Origin: Antrihabitans spumae
GTDB taxonomy: Bacteria > Actinomycetota > Actinomycetes > Mycobacteriales > Mycobacteriaceae
Reading direction: 5' to 3'
Assembly (NCBI RefSeq): GCF_043944905.1
Contig: NZ_JBIMSN010000003.1
Location: 1 to 64,000 of the forward strand
DNA length: 64,000 nucleotides
The notes under the pieces are model-generated. The model made no database searches. It was given only the letters and a program-made list of their open reading frames with translations, and was not told where the DNA came from. This document shows positions 57,328-64,000 of the stretch, in pieces. A program made the position numbers and the translations under genes. The stretch's first letter is position 1, and each line of letters opens with the position of its first letter.

Positions 57328-57540
57328 TCAGTGACGCGATGCCTCCGTTGTCAGTGAATCGAGGAGTTGCAGGACTTCGGATTCGCGGAATCGGCGATGA
57401 CCACCCGGCGTGCGGAGTGAACCGAGACGTCCGGCGTGGGCCCACCGCGTCACAGTTTTGGGGTCAACATGAAACATCGCGGCGACCTGGCCGGGGGTCA
57501 AGAGGGAATCCTGAGTTCTGCTGACTGTGGGTGCGCTCAT
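57328..57540 (-). CDS. bldC: BldC-family DNA-binding protein
   Basis: A 70-residue MerR-like small DNA-binding protein with one domain: LLTPGQVAAMFHVDPKTVTR is the helix-turn-helix and HAGRLGSLRTPGGHRRFRES the wing. It is close to BldC of streptomycetes, which binds direct repeats cooperatively and controls entry to development. In non-sporulating actinobacteria its role is less clear. ATG 57540 has GGAGG upstream. A second, related HTH gene (26186) is in this window. Confidence 0.9.
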   Translation of the reverse strand: MSAPTVSRTQDSLLTPGQVAAMFHVDPKTVTRWAHAGRLGSLRTPGGHRRFRESEVLQLLDSLTTEASRH

Positions 57541-57691
57541 CTCGCATGCCTCCGTGCTCGGCTGTTCGGTCGGGACTTGGCCATGGTGTCACCGATACCC
57601 CTAGGTACTCGAACGATCTAATGTTGGTAAAGGGGAGGTAATAGACAAATCGGACCAGTCGGGCAAGCGTTCGACGCGGTTCGGGGGTCGG

Positions 57692-57697
57692 TACCCT
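57692..57697 (+). promoter_or_regulatory. -10 box of the leaderless DUF4229 gene
   Basis: TACCCT ends 6 nt before GTG 57704. No strong -35 is seen. Confidence 0.45.
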
Positions 57698-57703
57698 GGG
57701 CTG

Positions 57704-58048
57704 GTGAGCGAGACAAAAGGTGACGATTCCACTCCATCGAAGCGGCCCGCTGCCGGCGGCAAGTTGGCCCGCGACCTTGCGCTCTACACCGTCGCGAGGC
57801 TGGGTCTGGTCGCAGTCATCGCTGCCGTCATCTACGGCGGCGGCAAGGTCGCCGGTATCGAGGTCCCGATCCTCGTCATCCTGATCTTCGCAATCCTGAT
57901 CGCGCTGCCGTTGTCGCTTGTGCTGTTCGCGTCGTTGCGTAGGCGCGTGAACGAGAGCATCGCCGCCGTCGACGAACGACGTCGTCGAGACAAGGCGGAA
58001 CTGCGATCCAAACTGCGCGGCGATCGCCCGGCGGGCTCACGAGAGTGA
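57704..58048 (+). CDS. DUF4229 family membrane protein
   Basis: A 114-residue protein with two membrane helices (LGLVAVIAAVIYGGGKV and LVILIFAILIALPLSLVLFA) and a basic C-terminal tail (DERRRRDKAELRSKLRG). It fits DUF4229, found beside haem/respiratory gene clusters in Actinobacteria; the function is unknown. GTG 57704 is a leaderless start. It overlaps cds1 by GTGA, so the two are translated together. Confidence 0.8.
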   Translation: MSETKGDDSTPSKRPAAGGKLARDLALYTVARLGLVAVIAAVIYGGGKVAGIEVPILVILIFAILIALPLSLVLFASLRRRVNESIAAVDERRRRDKAELRSKLRGDRPAGSRE

Positions 58049-59127
58049 CGATCTGTGACCGCAGCGCCCCACGCGAGTGGGTGGACAACGCAGTCAGATT
58101 GATCGATGCGGATGCACAACGCAGCGCCGACACGCACTTGATTCGCTATCCGCTCCCCAACGCGTGGGGTGTTTCGCTCTATCTCAAAGACGAATCGACC
58201 CACATCACCGGCAGCCTCAAGCATCGCCTCGCGCGGTCGCTGTTTCTGTACGCAATCTGCAACGGGTGGGTGGTCGAGGGAACGACGGTCGTCGAGGCGT
58301 CCTCCGGCTCGACGGCGGTCAGCGAGGCCTATTTCGCGAAGTTGCTCGGTCTGCCGTTCGTTGCGGTGATGCCGGCAAGCACAAGCCCGGAGAAGATCAG
58401 GCTGATCGAATCGCACGGCGGGCGTTGCCATTTCGTTCAGCAGTCGTCGGAGATCTACACCGAGGCAGCGCGTCTTGCAGCCGAGGTCGACGGGCACTAC
58501 ATGGATCAGTTCACCCACGCCGAACGCGCAACCGATTGGCGTGGCAACAACAACATCGCAGAGTCGATCTTTGTGCAGATGTCGATGGAACGGCACCCGA
58601 TACCGGATTGGGTCGTCGTGGGCGCAGGGACGGGCGGCACGAGCGCGACCATCGGCCGCTACATCCGCTACCGGCGTCATCACACTCGTCTGGCAGTCGT
58701 CGACCCCGAGAACTCGGCGTTCTACGGTGGCTACGAATCGGGTTCCGCCGACTTCGAGACCGGGATGGCGTCGCGCATCGAAGGGATCGGTCGGCCGCGA
58801 GTCGAGCCGTCGTTCGTCGGGCAGGTCGTCGATCGGATGATCGCGGTGCCGGACGCAGCGTCGGTTGCGACCGCGCGCCACGCGAGCGAGATGCTCGGTC
58901 GACGGGTCGGCGGCTCCACCGGTACGAACCTATGGGGAGCGTTCGGAATCATCGCGCAGATGCTCGCGGCAGGCCGTGGCGGCAGCGTCGTCACGCTGCT
59001 CTGCGACGGTGGAGATCGTTATACCGGAACGTATTTCGATGACGACTGGGTCCGCGGTCAGGGCATGGATCTTGCCGGTCCGACGGCGGTGCTGCACGAA
59101 TTCGAGACGAGCGGAATCTGGCGGTAG
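58045..59127 (+). CDS. cds1: PLP-dependent cysteine desulfhydrase, Cds1 type
   Basis: A 360-residue fold type II PLP enzyme of the cysteine synthase superfamily. The PLP Lys is Lys59 in ITGSLKHRLARS, the phosphate loop is GTGGTSATIGR, and EASSGSTAVSEAYFAKLLG is the substrate loop. It matches Rv3684 (Cds1), which breaks L-cysteine to H2S, pyruvate and ammonia and supports respiration and redox balance. It is longer than true cysteine synthases (about 310). GTG 58045 overlaps DUF4229. The stop TAG is the first triplet of palindromic copy E. Confidence 0.88.
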   Translation: MTICDRSAPREWVDNAVRLIDADAQRSADTHLIRYPLPNAWGVSLYLKDESTHITGSLKHRLARSLFLYAICNGWVVEGTTVVEASSGSTAVSEAYFAKLLGLPFVAVMPASTSPEKIRLIESHGGRCHFVQQSSEIYTEAARLAAEVDGHYMDQFTHAERATDWRGNNNIAESIFVQMSMERHPIPDWVVVGAGTGGTSATIGRYIRYRRHHTRLAVVDPENSAFYGGYESGSADFETGMASRIEGIGRPRVEPSFVGQVVDRMIAVPDAASVATARHASEMLGRRVGGSTGTNLWGAFGIIAQMLAAGRGGSVVTLLCDGGDRYTGTYFDDDWVRGQGMDLAGPTAVLHEFETSGIWR

Positions 59128-59199
59128 GCCGCAAGCGGCTCGTGAGTCCTTTCGGAGGGCGGGCCCACCGAAAGGACTCACGACCGACGTAGTCGCCTA
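59125..59199. repeat. Palindromic element, copy E (stop codon at both ends)
   Basis: A 75-bp copy between convergent cds1 and desA3. TAG at its left end stops cds1; CTA at its right end is the TAG stop of desA3 on the minus strand. The core GTGAGTCCTTTCGGAGGGCG pairs with CCCACCGAAAGGACTCAC. Confidence 0.88.
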
Positions 59200-60351
59200 G
59201 ACGCTCGCGAGGCTGCGATCGTCGACGGTCACCTTCGGCTGATCCTCGTCGACGACAACACTCTCGACCTGCTCGGCCGGCTTGGACTTCCCCGGAAGTG
59301 CGAGCTTGAAGATCTTCTTCCAGACGCTGCCGAGCTGCTTGTACATGGCCTGGTTGTGGTACGGCACGCCGTAGCGCTCGCAGATCTCCTTGACCTCGAC
59401 CGACATCTCCTCGTAGCGATGAGCGGGCAGGTCGGGGAAGAGGTGGTGCTCGATCTGGAAGCTCAGGTTGCCCGACAGAATCTGCAGCCAGCGGCCACCG
59501 GTGAAGTTGGCCGAACCACACACCTGGCGGTAGTACCAGCCTGCCTTGCTCTCGTCCTGGGTCTCTTCGATCGAGAACGTCTGCACGCCCTCGGGGAAGT
59601 GGCCACAGAAGATCACCGACGATGCCCACCAGTTGCGGACGAAGTTGGCGGTCGCGTTGCCCGCGAAGGTGATGGGCGCGAACGGACCGGACAGCGCCGG
59701 GAAGATCACGTAGTCCTTGAGTGCCTGCGGGCCGGCTTTGCGGAGGAATCGACCGAAGGCTTCCTGAGCTTCCGCCCAGGTCTTCTCGCCGCGGATCATC
59801 TTTTCCGATTCGAGTTCCTGCAGCGCGGTGCCCCACTGGAACAGCGACTGCAGCAGGAATGCGTAGACCGGGTTGCCCAGCCACACCGGGTGCCACGGGG
59901 TCTCCTCGGTGAGGCGCATGACGCCGTAACCGGTGGCGTCGTGGTCCTTGCCGATGATGTTGGTGAACGTGTGGTGCACGTAGTTGTGGGTGTAGCGCCA
60001 GCTGTCGCCTGCGATCGTGTTGTCCCACTCGAAGCTGCCGGAGGTCAGCGCCGGGTCCTGCATCCAGTCGTACTGGCCGTGCATGACGTTGTGGCCGATC
60101 TCCATGTTGTCGATGATCTTCGACAGCGACAGAGCGGTTACGCCCGCAATCCATGCCGGGGGGAGGACACCGAAGAACAGCAGGCCGCGGCCGGCGACTT
60201 CGAGGCGACGCTGCACCGAGATGATGTTGCGGATGTATTCGGCATCGCGCTCGCCTAGGTCGTCGACGACGCGCTTGCGAAGAGCATCCATTTCTTTGCC
60301 GAACGCTTCGATCTGGTCCGACGTGAGCTTGGTGTGTGCGGTGGTAGTCAT
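59197..60351 (-). CDS. desA3: Acyl-CoA delta-9 desaturase, DesA3-like
   Basis: A 384-residue membrane-bound fatty acyl-CoA desaturase with three histidine boxes: HNVMHGQYDW, HNYVHHTFTN and QIEHHLFPDL, which bind the di-iron centre. It introduces a cis double bond in stearoyl-CoA to make oleate, needs O2 and electrons from the reductase next door, and matches Rv3229c. Helices flank the first two boxes (AGRGLLFFGVLPPAWIAGV, FPALSGPFAPITFAGNA). ATG 60351 has AGGAGG upstream. The reductase gene ends 45 nt upstream, so they form an operon. The stop is in palindromic copy E. Confidence 0.94.
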   Translation of the reverse strand: MTTTAHTKLTSDQIEAFGKEMDALRKRVVDDLGERDAEYIRNIISVQRRLEVAGRGLLFFGVLPPAWIAGVTALSLSKIIDNMEIGHNVMHGQYDWMQDPALTSGSFEWDNTIAGDSWRYTHNYVHHTFTNIIGKDHDATGYGVMRLTEETPWHPVWLGNPVYAFLLQSLFQWGTALQELESEKMIRGEKTWAEAQEAFGRFLRKAGPQALKDYVIFPALSGPFAPITFAGNATANFVRNWWASSVIFCGHFPEGVQTFSIEETQDESKAGWYYRQVCGSANFTGGRWLQILSGNLSFQIEHHLFPDLPAHRYEEMSVEVKEICERYGVPYHNQAMYKQLGSVWKKIFKLALPGKSKPAEQVESVVVDEDQPKVTVDDRSLASV

Positions 60352-60396
60352 GGCGTTCCTCCTAAGTTTTGGTTGTTGCTCAGAGATTTTGGGTGC

Positions 60397-61515
60397 TCAG
60401 AGATCTACGGATACGTCGCCGACGGGCACAGAGACGCAGAGCTTGATGGACGTTTCGTTGTCGCTGCACAGGTCGCCGGTCATGACGTTCCGTGTCACAC
60501 CGGTGTCCTTGCGACGGACGCAGGAGAAGCAGATGCCCATGCGGCAGCCGTACTCCGGGGTGAGCCCGGCGTCCTCGGCTTGCTCCAGCAAGGTGCGACC
60601 CGAGTTCGCGACCGTGGTTCCGGTCGCCGAGAAACTGATTTCGCCGTCGGCGTCGTCGCTGCTGACGGTTCGTACCGGTGCCGTGAACTGTTCGACGGTC
60701 AGTTGGTCGTCGAGCCCTTCCTCGGTCCACAGTGCGCGCACCGAGTCCATCAGCGGAAGGGGTCCGCAGACGTAGGTGTCTGCCTCGGCGTAGTGCTTGT
60801 CTGCGGCGAGCAGATGGTCACGGCTGAAGAAGCCGTGCAGGTCGCCACCTAGTTCCTGGTCGGTGTACGCGCGAACGATTTTGATCGACTCGTACTTCTC
60901 TGCGATCGCGTCGAGTTCCTTGCGGTAGATCACGTCGTCTTCGGTGAAGGCGTAGTGCAGGAAGGTGATGCGGCCGTTGTAGGCCTTGTCGCACAGGGTC
61001 CGCAGGATCGACATCACGGGGGTGATGCCCGAGCCGCCACTGATCAGGAGGATCCGGCGCGGATGCGGCAGGGGCAGGACGAACTCGCCCTGGGCCTGCG
61101 ATAGGTGAACAACTGTACCGGGGGTGGCATTGGCACGCAGATGCCGCGACACCAAGCCTTTCGGATCTGTCTTGATCGTCAGTTCGATGCGGCCGTCGCG
61201 ACGAAATTCGGAGTTCGCGGGTGAGTAGCAGCGCGTGCGACGAACTCCGTCGATTTCGACGGAAACGCGGACGAACTGACCGGCCCGGAAGCCTTTCCAG
61301 TTCGCGTTGGGGCGCAACGTCAATGTCACGCTGTCGTCGGTCTTACGTGCGACATCGGTGATCTCGGCCCGAACGTCGGTCTCGGCCCACAGTGGATCGA
61401 TCATTTCGAGGTACCGGTCGACGCCGTGTGGCGTGAAGGCTGCCTTCACAGCTGACGAGCCAAGGGCGCGGCGAGCCAGTCGTGAAGAGGTCAACACTTG
61501 GGTGCTCACAGACAT
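60397..61515 (-). CDS. Ferredoxin reductase for the desaturase (Rv3230c-like)
   Basis: A 372-residue flavin reductase with a C-terminal plant-type [2Fe-2S] domain. Seen: FAD site RCYSPANSEF, GLVSRHLRANATPG, NAD site LLISGGSGITPVMSILRTL and CGPLPLMDSVRAL. The iron-sulfur motif is CRMGICFSC with a fourth Cys in GDLCSDNE. It passes electrons from NADPH to DesA3, as Rv3230c does for Rv3229c. ATG 61515 has GGAG upstream; the frame extends upstream without homology. It is transcribed before desA3. Confidence 0.93.
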   Translation of the reverse strand: MSVSTQVLTSSRLARRALGSSAVKAAFTPHGVDRYLEMIDPLWAETDVRAEITDVARKTDDSVTLTLRPNANWKGFRAGQFVRVSVEIDGVRRTRCYSPANSEFRRDGRIELTIKTDPKGLVSRHLRANATPGTVVHLSQAQGEFVLPLPHPRRILLISGGSGITPVMSILRTLCDKAYNGRITFLHYAFTEDDVIYRKELDAIAEKYESIKIVRAYTDQELGGDLHGFFSRDHLLAADKHYAEADTYVCGPLPLMDSVRALWTEEGLDDQLTVEQFTAPVRTVSSDDADGEISFSATGTTVANSGRTLLEQAEDAGLTPEYGCRMGICFSCVRRKDTGVTRNVMTGDLCSDNETSIKLCVSVPVGDVSVDL

Positions 61516-61539
61516 GATCGGTCTCCTTTCAGTGAACGG

Positions 61540-61551
61540 GTGTACACCCAA
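61540..61551. promoter_or_regulatory. Palindrome upstream of the desaturase operon
   Basis: GGGTGTACACCC, a perfect 12-bp palindrome, is 25-36 nt before ATG 61515 (minus-strand gene). It is a candidate repressor site for fatty acid control. Inferred from symmetry only. Confidence 0.45.
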
Positions 61552-61604
61552 TGTAACGGCATTGCGGTGTGGCGGCAATTCGAAGCGACGTGCGTCACTA
61601 TTGG

Positions 61605-61650
61605 TGTCAATTTTGGTTGACAGCCCGATGTGTGTCAACGTAGATTGACG
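61605..61650 (+). promoter_or_regulatory. Paired TGTCAA-N6-TTGAC operators at the HTH/Clp-N promoter
   Basis: TGTCAA-TTTTGG-TTGACA (61605-61622) and TGTCAA-CGTAGA-TTGACG (61633-61650). The first includes the -35 (TTGACA), the second includes the -10 (TAGATT, 61641-61646), which ends 6 nt before ATG 61653 (leaderless). A protein bound to both sites would block the promoter. Confidence 0.7.
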
Positions 61651-61652
61651 TC

Positions 61653-61868
61653 ATGACCGAAGCAACCACTCTGGCTGCCGCAGCCGGAAGCCCCGATCCC
61701 AAGGTCGGACTGCGGGCCGTGCTTGCCCTACGCCGGCTACTCGAACGGCTAGAGGCGATCCAGGTCGCCAACGCCCGCGAGCAAGGCTGGTCGTGGCAGG
61801 CGATCGCCCAGGCTCTCGAAGTCAGTAGGCAAGCGGTACATCAGAAACACAACAGGAGGACCCGCTGA
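61653..61868 (+). CDS. Small helix-turn-helix protein paired with a Clp-N protein
   Basis: A 71-residue protein. Its C-terminal half, EQGWSWQAIAQALEVSRQAV then HQKHNRR, is a helix-turn-helix; its front (VGLRAVLALRRLLERLEAIQ) is a helical dimerisation region. The paired operator just upstream makes autoregulation likely. Translation starts at ATG 61653, at the expected transcript start. The stop overlaps the next start (TGATG), so the two proteins are made in step. It resembles small HTH genes found beside Clp-N genes in other Actinobacteria. Confidence 0.75.
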   Translation: MTEATTLAAAAGSPDPKVGLRAVLALRRLLERLEAIQVANAREQGWSWQAIAQALEVSRQAVHQKHNRRTR

Positions 61869-62440
61869 TGTTCGAACGATTCACGAAGACGGCACGGATC
61901 GCGATCGTCACGGCGCAGGAAGAGGCGCGGATGGCGAACTCGGACCACATCGACGTCGAACACGTCCTGCTCGGCGTCATCGACTCCGCGGACAGCGCAC
62001 TGGCAGCAGTGCTCGCCAAGAACGGACTAACCGCCGATACCGTCGGCACCGCGGTCGCCGAGTTGGGCAAGCAGTCGCCGCTCGGTCCGGAAGACGCGGA
62101 AGCCCTGCGTTCGATCGGGATCGATCTCGATGCCATCCGCGAGAGCCTGGACGCCAACTTCGGCGAGGATGCGCTGAATCGTGCTGTGCCTGCGGAACGA
62201 CGCGGCTTCTTCAACCCACGCAGGTTCGGGCACATCCCCTTCACCGCAGGTGCGAAGAAGGTAGTCGAACTGTCGTTGCGGGAGGCGTTGGCGCACAAAG
62301 ACGATCACATCGGATCCGAACATGTGCTGCTCGGGGTCCTCCGTGCCCCGAGTCCAGCGGCGCGGGCGATCATCGAGGCCAACGTCGGCATCGACGAACT
62401 GCGACGACAGGTAATCGAGCTACTCGATCGAGCGGCGTGA
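61868..62440 (+). CDS. Clp N-terminal domain protein without ATPase
   Basis: A 190-residue protein with two Clp-N repeats: MFERFTKTARIAIVTAQEEA with HIDVEHVLLGVIDS, and FTAGAKKVVELSLREALAHK with IGSEHVLLGVLRAP. These repeats are the substrate/adaptor-binding part of ClpC or ClpA; no Walker motif or AAA+ module follows. It could act as an adaptor or as a decoy that competes for ClpC substrates. The front resembles the ClpC N-terminus closely. It follows the HTH gene directly. The role is unknown. Confidence 0.82.
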   Translation: MFERFTKTARIAIVTAQEEARMANSDHIDVEHVLLGVIDSADSALAAVLAKNGLTADTVGTAVAELGKQSPLGPEDAEALRSIGIDLDAIRESLDANFGEDALNRAVPAERRGFFNPRRFGHIPFTAGAKKVVELSLREALAHKDDHIGSEHVLLGVLRAPSPAARAIIEANVGIDELRRQVIELLDRAA

Positions 62441-62491
62441 TCCGACGCATACAACGGCTGTCCGAAGGGTCGCGTAAAAGGTTCGATGTTG

Positions 62492-62505
62492 TGTCAACAT
62501 TGACC
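62492..62505 (+). promoter_or_regulatory. Third TGTCAA/TTGAC site before the holin-like gene
   Basis: TGTCAA-CA-TTGACC, with a spacer of 2 rather than 6, ends 2 nt before ATG 62508. The site and its flank (TGTGTCAAC, then ATTGACCTCATG) closely copy the sequence before the HTH gene start. Confidence 0.5.
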
Positions 62506-62507
62506 TC

Positions 62508-62891
62508 ATGATCACCGCGATTCGTCTCGCTATCACCGCATTTGCAATCTGGCTCGCCGCGTATCTGCTGGACGGCATCAACATCGAAGTGCCGACGGGC
62601 AAGGGAACCGGCTGGGAAATCGTCGTCGTCGTCGGCATTGCGATCGTCTTCACGTTGGTGAATGCGGTCGTCAAACCGGTGCTGAAGTTCCTGTCACTGC
62701 CGCTGATCGTCTTGAGTCTCGGCCTGTTTCTGCTCGTGATCAACGCGTTGATGTTGCTGCTCACGGCATGGATCACCGAGGCCACCGATTACGGCCTGCG
62801 AGTCGACGGATTCTGGACCGCGCTCTGGGGTGCTCTCGTCATCGCGATCGTGAACTGGCTACTCGGAGTGTTGGTTCCGGACGAGGACTAG
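62508..62891 (+). CDS. Phage holin family 4-like membrane protein
   Basis: A 127-residue protein with four hydrophobic segments: AIRLAITAFAIWLAAYLLDG, IVVVVGIAIVFTLVNAVVKP, LSLPLIVLSLGLFLLVINAL, and FWTALWGALVIAIVNWLLGV. It is of the four-helix phage-holin superfamily IV / YvlD group common on bacterial chromosomes; family names do not prove a lytic role. ATG 62508 is the likely leaderless start next to a copy of the operator motif. Its stop TAG is the left end of palindromic copy F. Confidence 0.8.
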   Translation: MITAIRLAITAFAIWLAAYLLDGINIEVPTGKGTGWEIVVVVGIAIVFTLVNAVVKPVLKFLSLPLIVLSLGLFLLVINALMLLLTAWITEATDYGLRVDGFWTALWGALVIAIVNWLLGVLVPDED

Positions 62892-62955
62892 GCGGCTACG
62901 CCGCTCGTGAGTCCTTTTGGTGGTCGGGCCCTCCGAAAGGACTCACGAGCAGCTA
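62889..62955. repeat. Palindromic element, copy F (stop codon at both ends)
   Basis: TAG at the left end stops the holin-like gene; CTA at the right end is the TAG stop of menA (minus strand). The core GTGAGTCCTTTTGGTGGTCG pairs with CCTCCGAAAGGACTCAC. It is 67 bp, with a shorter right arm (AGCAGCTAG). Confidence 0.86.
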
Positions 62956-63819
62956 GCTGGCCAACGTTATTGCCGTTGCCACCGACCACACCAGCATCGC
63001 CAGACCCGAGTCGCGCAGCGCGGGAACAAGATCGAGACCCTTGTTACCGCTGCGGACCGGACCGTTCGCCTTGATGGCCAACGGCAGGGCCAGCAACCCG
63101 GCGAGCACCCACAGCGTGCGGAACGTAAGAGCAAGGGTCGCAACGAACGGCACGAGCAGGAGCGCGAGATGCAGTGTGCGAGTGCGGGCATCGCCGAGTC
63201 GCACCGCGAGAGTCTGTTTGCCCGACTCGGTGTCGGTCGGAATATCGCGCAGGTTGTTGGCGACGAGGACCGCGGACGAGAAACATCCGACAGCCACCGC
63301 GCATACCAGTCCGACCCAATCGACACGTTCGGCCTGCACGAACTGCGTGCCACACACCGCGATCAAACCGAAGAACACGAAGACGGCGATCTCACCGAAA
63401 CCGCTGTAGCCGTACGGATTGCGGCCGCCGGTATAGAACCAGGCGCCCGCGATGCAGACCGCCCCGACCAGCAGCAGCCACCACGCGGACGTCAACGAGA
63501 CCACAATCCCAGCGACGGCAGCGATGGCCAAGCTCACCATCGCGGCGTTGCGAACGGCCGTCGGTGTTGCAAGCTTGGAGCCGACCAGCCGTAGTGGACC
63601 GACCCGGTCGTCGTCGGTACCGCGAATGCCGTCGGAGTAGTCGTTCGCGTAGTTCACCCCGACGATCAGTGCCAGCGCTACGACGAGTGCGAGCAGGGCC
63701 TTCCACCACACCGTGCCATCGATCGATGCAGCCGCGCCGGTGCCGGCGACAACGGGCGCGATCGCGTTCGGCAGGGTCCGTGGGCGAGCGCCTTCCAACC
63801 ATTGAGCAGCTGATGCCAT
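62953..63819 (-). CDS. menA: 1,4-dihydroxy-2-naphthoate polyprenyltransferase MenA
   Basis: A 288-residue UbiA-type membrane prenyltransferase that joins 1,4-dihydroxy-2-naphthoate to a polyprenyl diphosphate to make demethylmenaquinone. Seen: LEGARPRTLPNAIAPVVAGT, the Asp-rich diphosphate site NYANDYSDGIRGTDDDR and a second DIPTDTESGKQTLAVRLG. Eight or nine hydrophobic helices follow. The family start is ATG 63819; the longer frame is not conserved. Menaquinone is the respiratory quinone that links the haem and cytochrome genes here. Position equals Rv0534c, and the stop is in palindromic copy F. Confidence 0.95.
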   Translation of the reverse strand: MASAAQWLEGARPRTLPNAIAPVVAGTGAAASIDGTVWWKALLALVVALALIVGVNYANDYSDGIRGTDDDRVGPLRLVGSKLATPTAVRNAAMVSLAIAAVAGIVVSLTSAWWLLLVGAVCIAGAWFYTGGRNPYGYSGFGEIAVFVFFGLIAVCGTQFVQAERVDWVGLVCAVAVGCFSSAVLVANNLRDIPTDTESGKQTLAVRLGDARTRTLHLALLLVPFVATLALTFRTLWVLAGLLALPLAIKANGPVRSGNKGLDLVPALRDSGLAMLVWSVATAITLAS

Positions 63820-63888
63820 GGGCTGATCTTCGCAGCCGGACGAAATGAACTGGCCGGGTGCCCCCGGCTCAAATACGATTGGACATCG

Positions 63889-64000
63889 GTGCATCCAGAC
63901 TCGAGCGTCCCACTTACGCCGCCGGTATCGGCAACTGAGCCCGCAGGCGTCGTCGTGGCCCTGCTGGGTGAGGTATCGACGCGCCGCGACGGTTGTCTGG
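63889..64000 (+). CDS. Open partial ORF at the window edge, unknown product
   Basis: GTG 63889 opens a frame of 37 codons with no stop before the window end. TACGAT (63874-63879) lies 9 nt upstream, close to leaderless spacing. The translation (HPDSSVPLTPPVSATEPAGV, then VVALLGEV) is not enough to name a family. It is divergent from menA. It may be a real gene start or chance. Confidence 0.35.
   Translation, partial: MHPDSSVPLTPPVSATEPAGVVVALLGEVSTRRDGCL

Noticed and set aside
58045..59127. Annotation as O-acetylserine-dependent cysteine synthase
   Set aside because: The length, the conserved blocks and the match to Rv3684 fit the Cds1 desulfhydrase group better than CysK or CysM.
62508..62891. 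Prophage remnant indicated by the holin-like gene
   Set aside because: No phage structural, integrase or lysis gene is near; this family is widespread as chromosomal four-helix membrane proteins.
25159..62955. Palindromic copies considered as insertion sequence ends or a MITE with target duplications
   Set aside because: No transposase gene is associated and I see no target site duplications; the copies end at stop codons instead. A mobilised non-autonomous origin cannot be excluded.

Overview
The window is GC-rich chromosomal DNA from an actinobacterium of the order Mycobacteriales, most likely Rhodococcus or a close relative (inference). The evidence is actinobacterial gene content (mycothiol glycosyltransferase MshA, SenX3-RegX3, BldC, the 33-residue ribosomal protein bS22, a DesA3-type desaturase with its reductase), frequent GTG and TTG starts, many ATGA/GTGA stop-start overlaps, and a gene order that follows the Mycobacterium tuberculosis Rv0481c-Rv0534c segment with local insertions. 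It lacks the mmpS2/mmpL2 genes of that segment and the repeats between senX3 and regX3. I see no rRNA, tRNA, CRISPR array, prophage or insertion sequence.

Layout. 1-9 kb: a long-chain acyl-CoA dehydrogenase, a methyltransferase, two DUF2505 proteins, murB, a lipoprotein L,D-transpeptidase, a ParD-like/zeta toxin pair, a short-chain dehydrogenase and an Rv3406-like alkylsulfatase. 9-19 kb: a leaderless polycysteine leader ORF, a frameshifted ROK regulator gene, lipid and alpha/beta-hydrolase genes, mshA, a YbjN protein, gpm1, senX3-regX3, and an S1-like small protein behind a structured leader. 19-30 kb: the Rv0495c homologue, ppx1, a repeat-bearing membrane protein, a TIM-barrel protein, a MerR regulator facing a membrane protein, a thioesterase, proC, an excisionase-like HTH protein, bS22, a galE2-type epimerase, an acyltransferase and serB1. 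30-38 kb: a glutaredoxin-like gene, then rex-hemA-hemC-hemD-hemB and small membrane proteins. 38-45 kb: csoR, two exported enzymes, and two acyl-CoA dehydrogenases around a TetR gene. 45-51.4 kb: a truncated haemoglobin, hemL, a phosphatase, and the cytochrome c biogenesis set resA-ccdA-resB-ccsB. 51.4-64 kb: a large PLP decarboxylase, an HxlR/nitroreductase pair, a lactate-monooxygenase-type enzyme, BldC, cds1, desA3 with its reductase, a HTH/Clp-N/holin-like module, menA, and an open partial frame.

The central theme is haem and redox supply. Rex, which senses NADH/NAD+, heads the haem biosynthesis operon. HemL, a haem globin and the system II cytochrome c assembly proteins follow, and menaquinone synthesis (MenA) closes the region. 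A second theme is sulfur: the alkylsulfatase, the polycysteine leader ORF, mshA and the cysteine desulfhydrase cds1.

The most unusual structure is a palindromic element of about 75 bp, with six copies plus one half copy. The triplets at its ends are the stop codons of neighbouring genes, often on both sides. One copy is read in frame and encodes the start of the ResA lipoprotein signal peptide. Many genes also have a TANNNT box 6-9 nt before the start codon, which is the signature of leaderless mRNAs; I used it to choose several starts.
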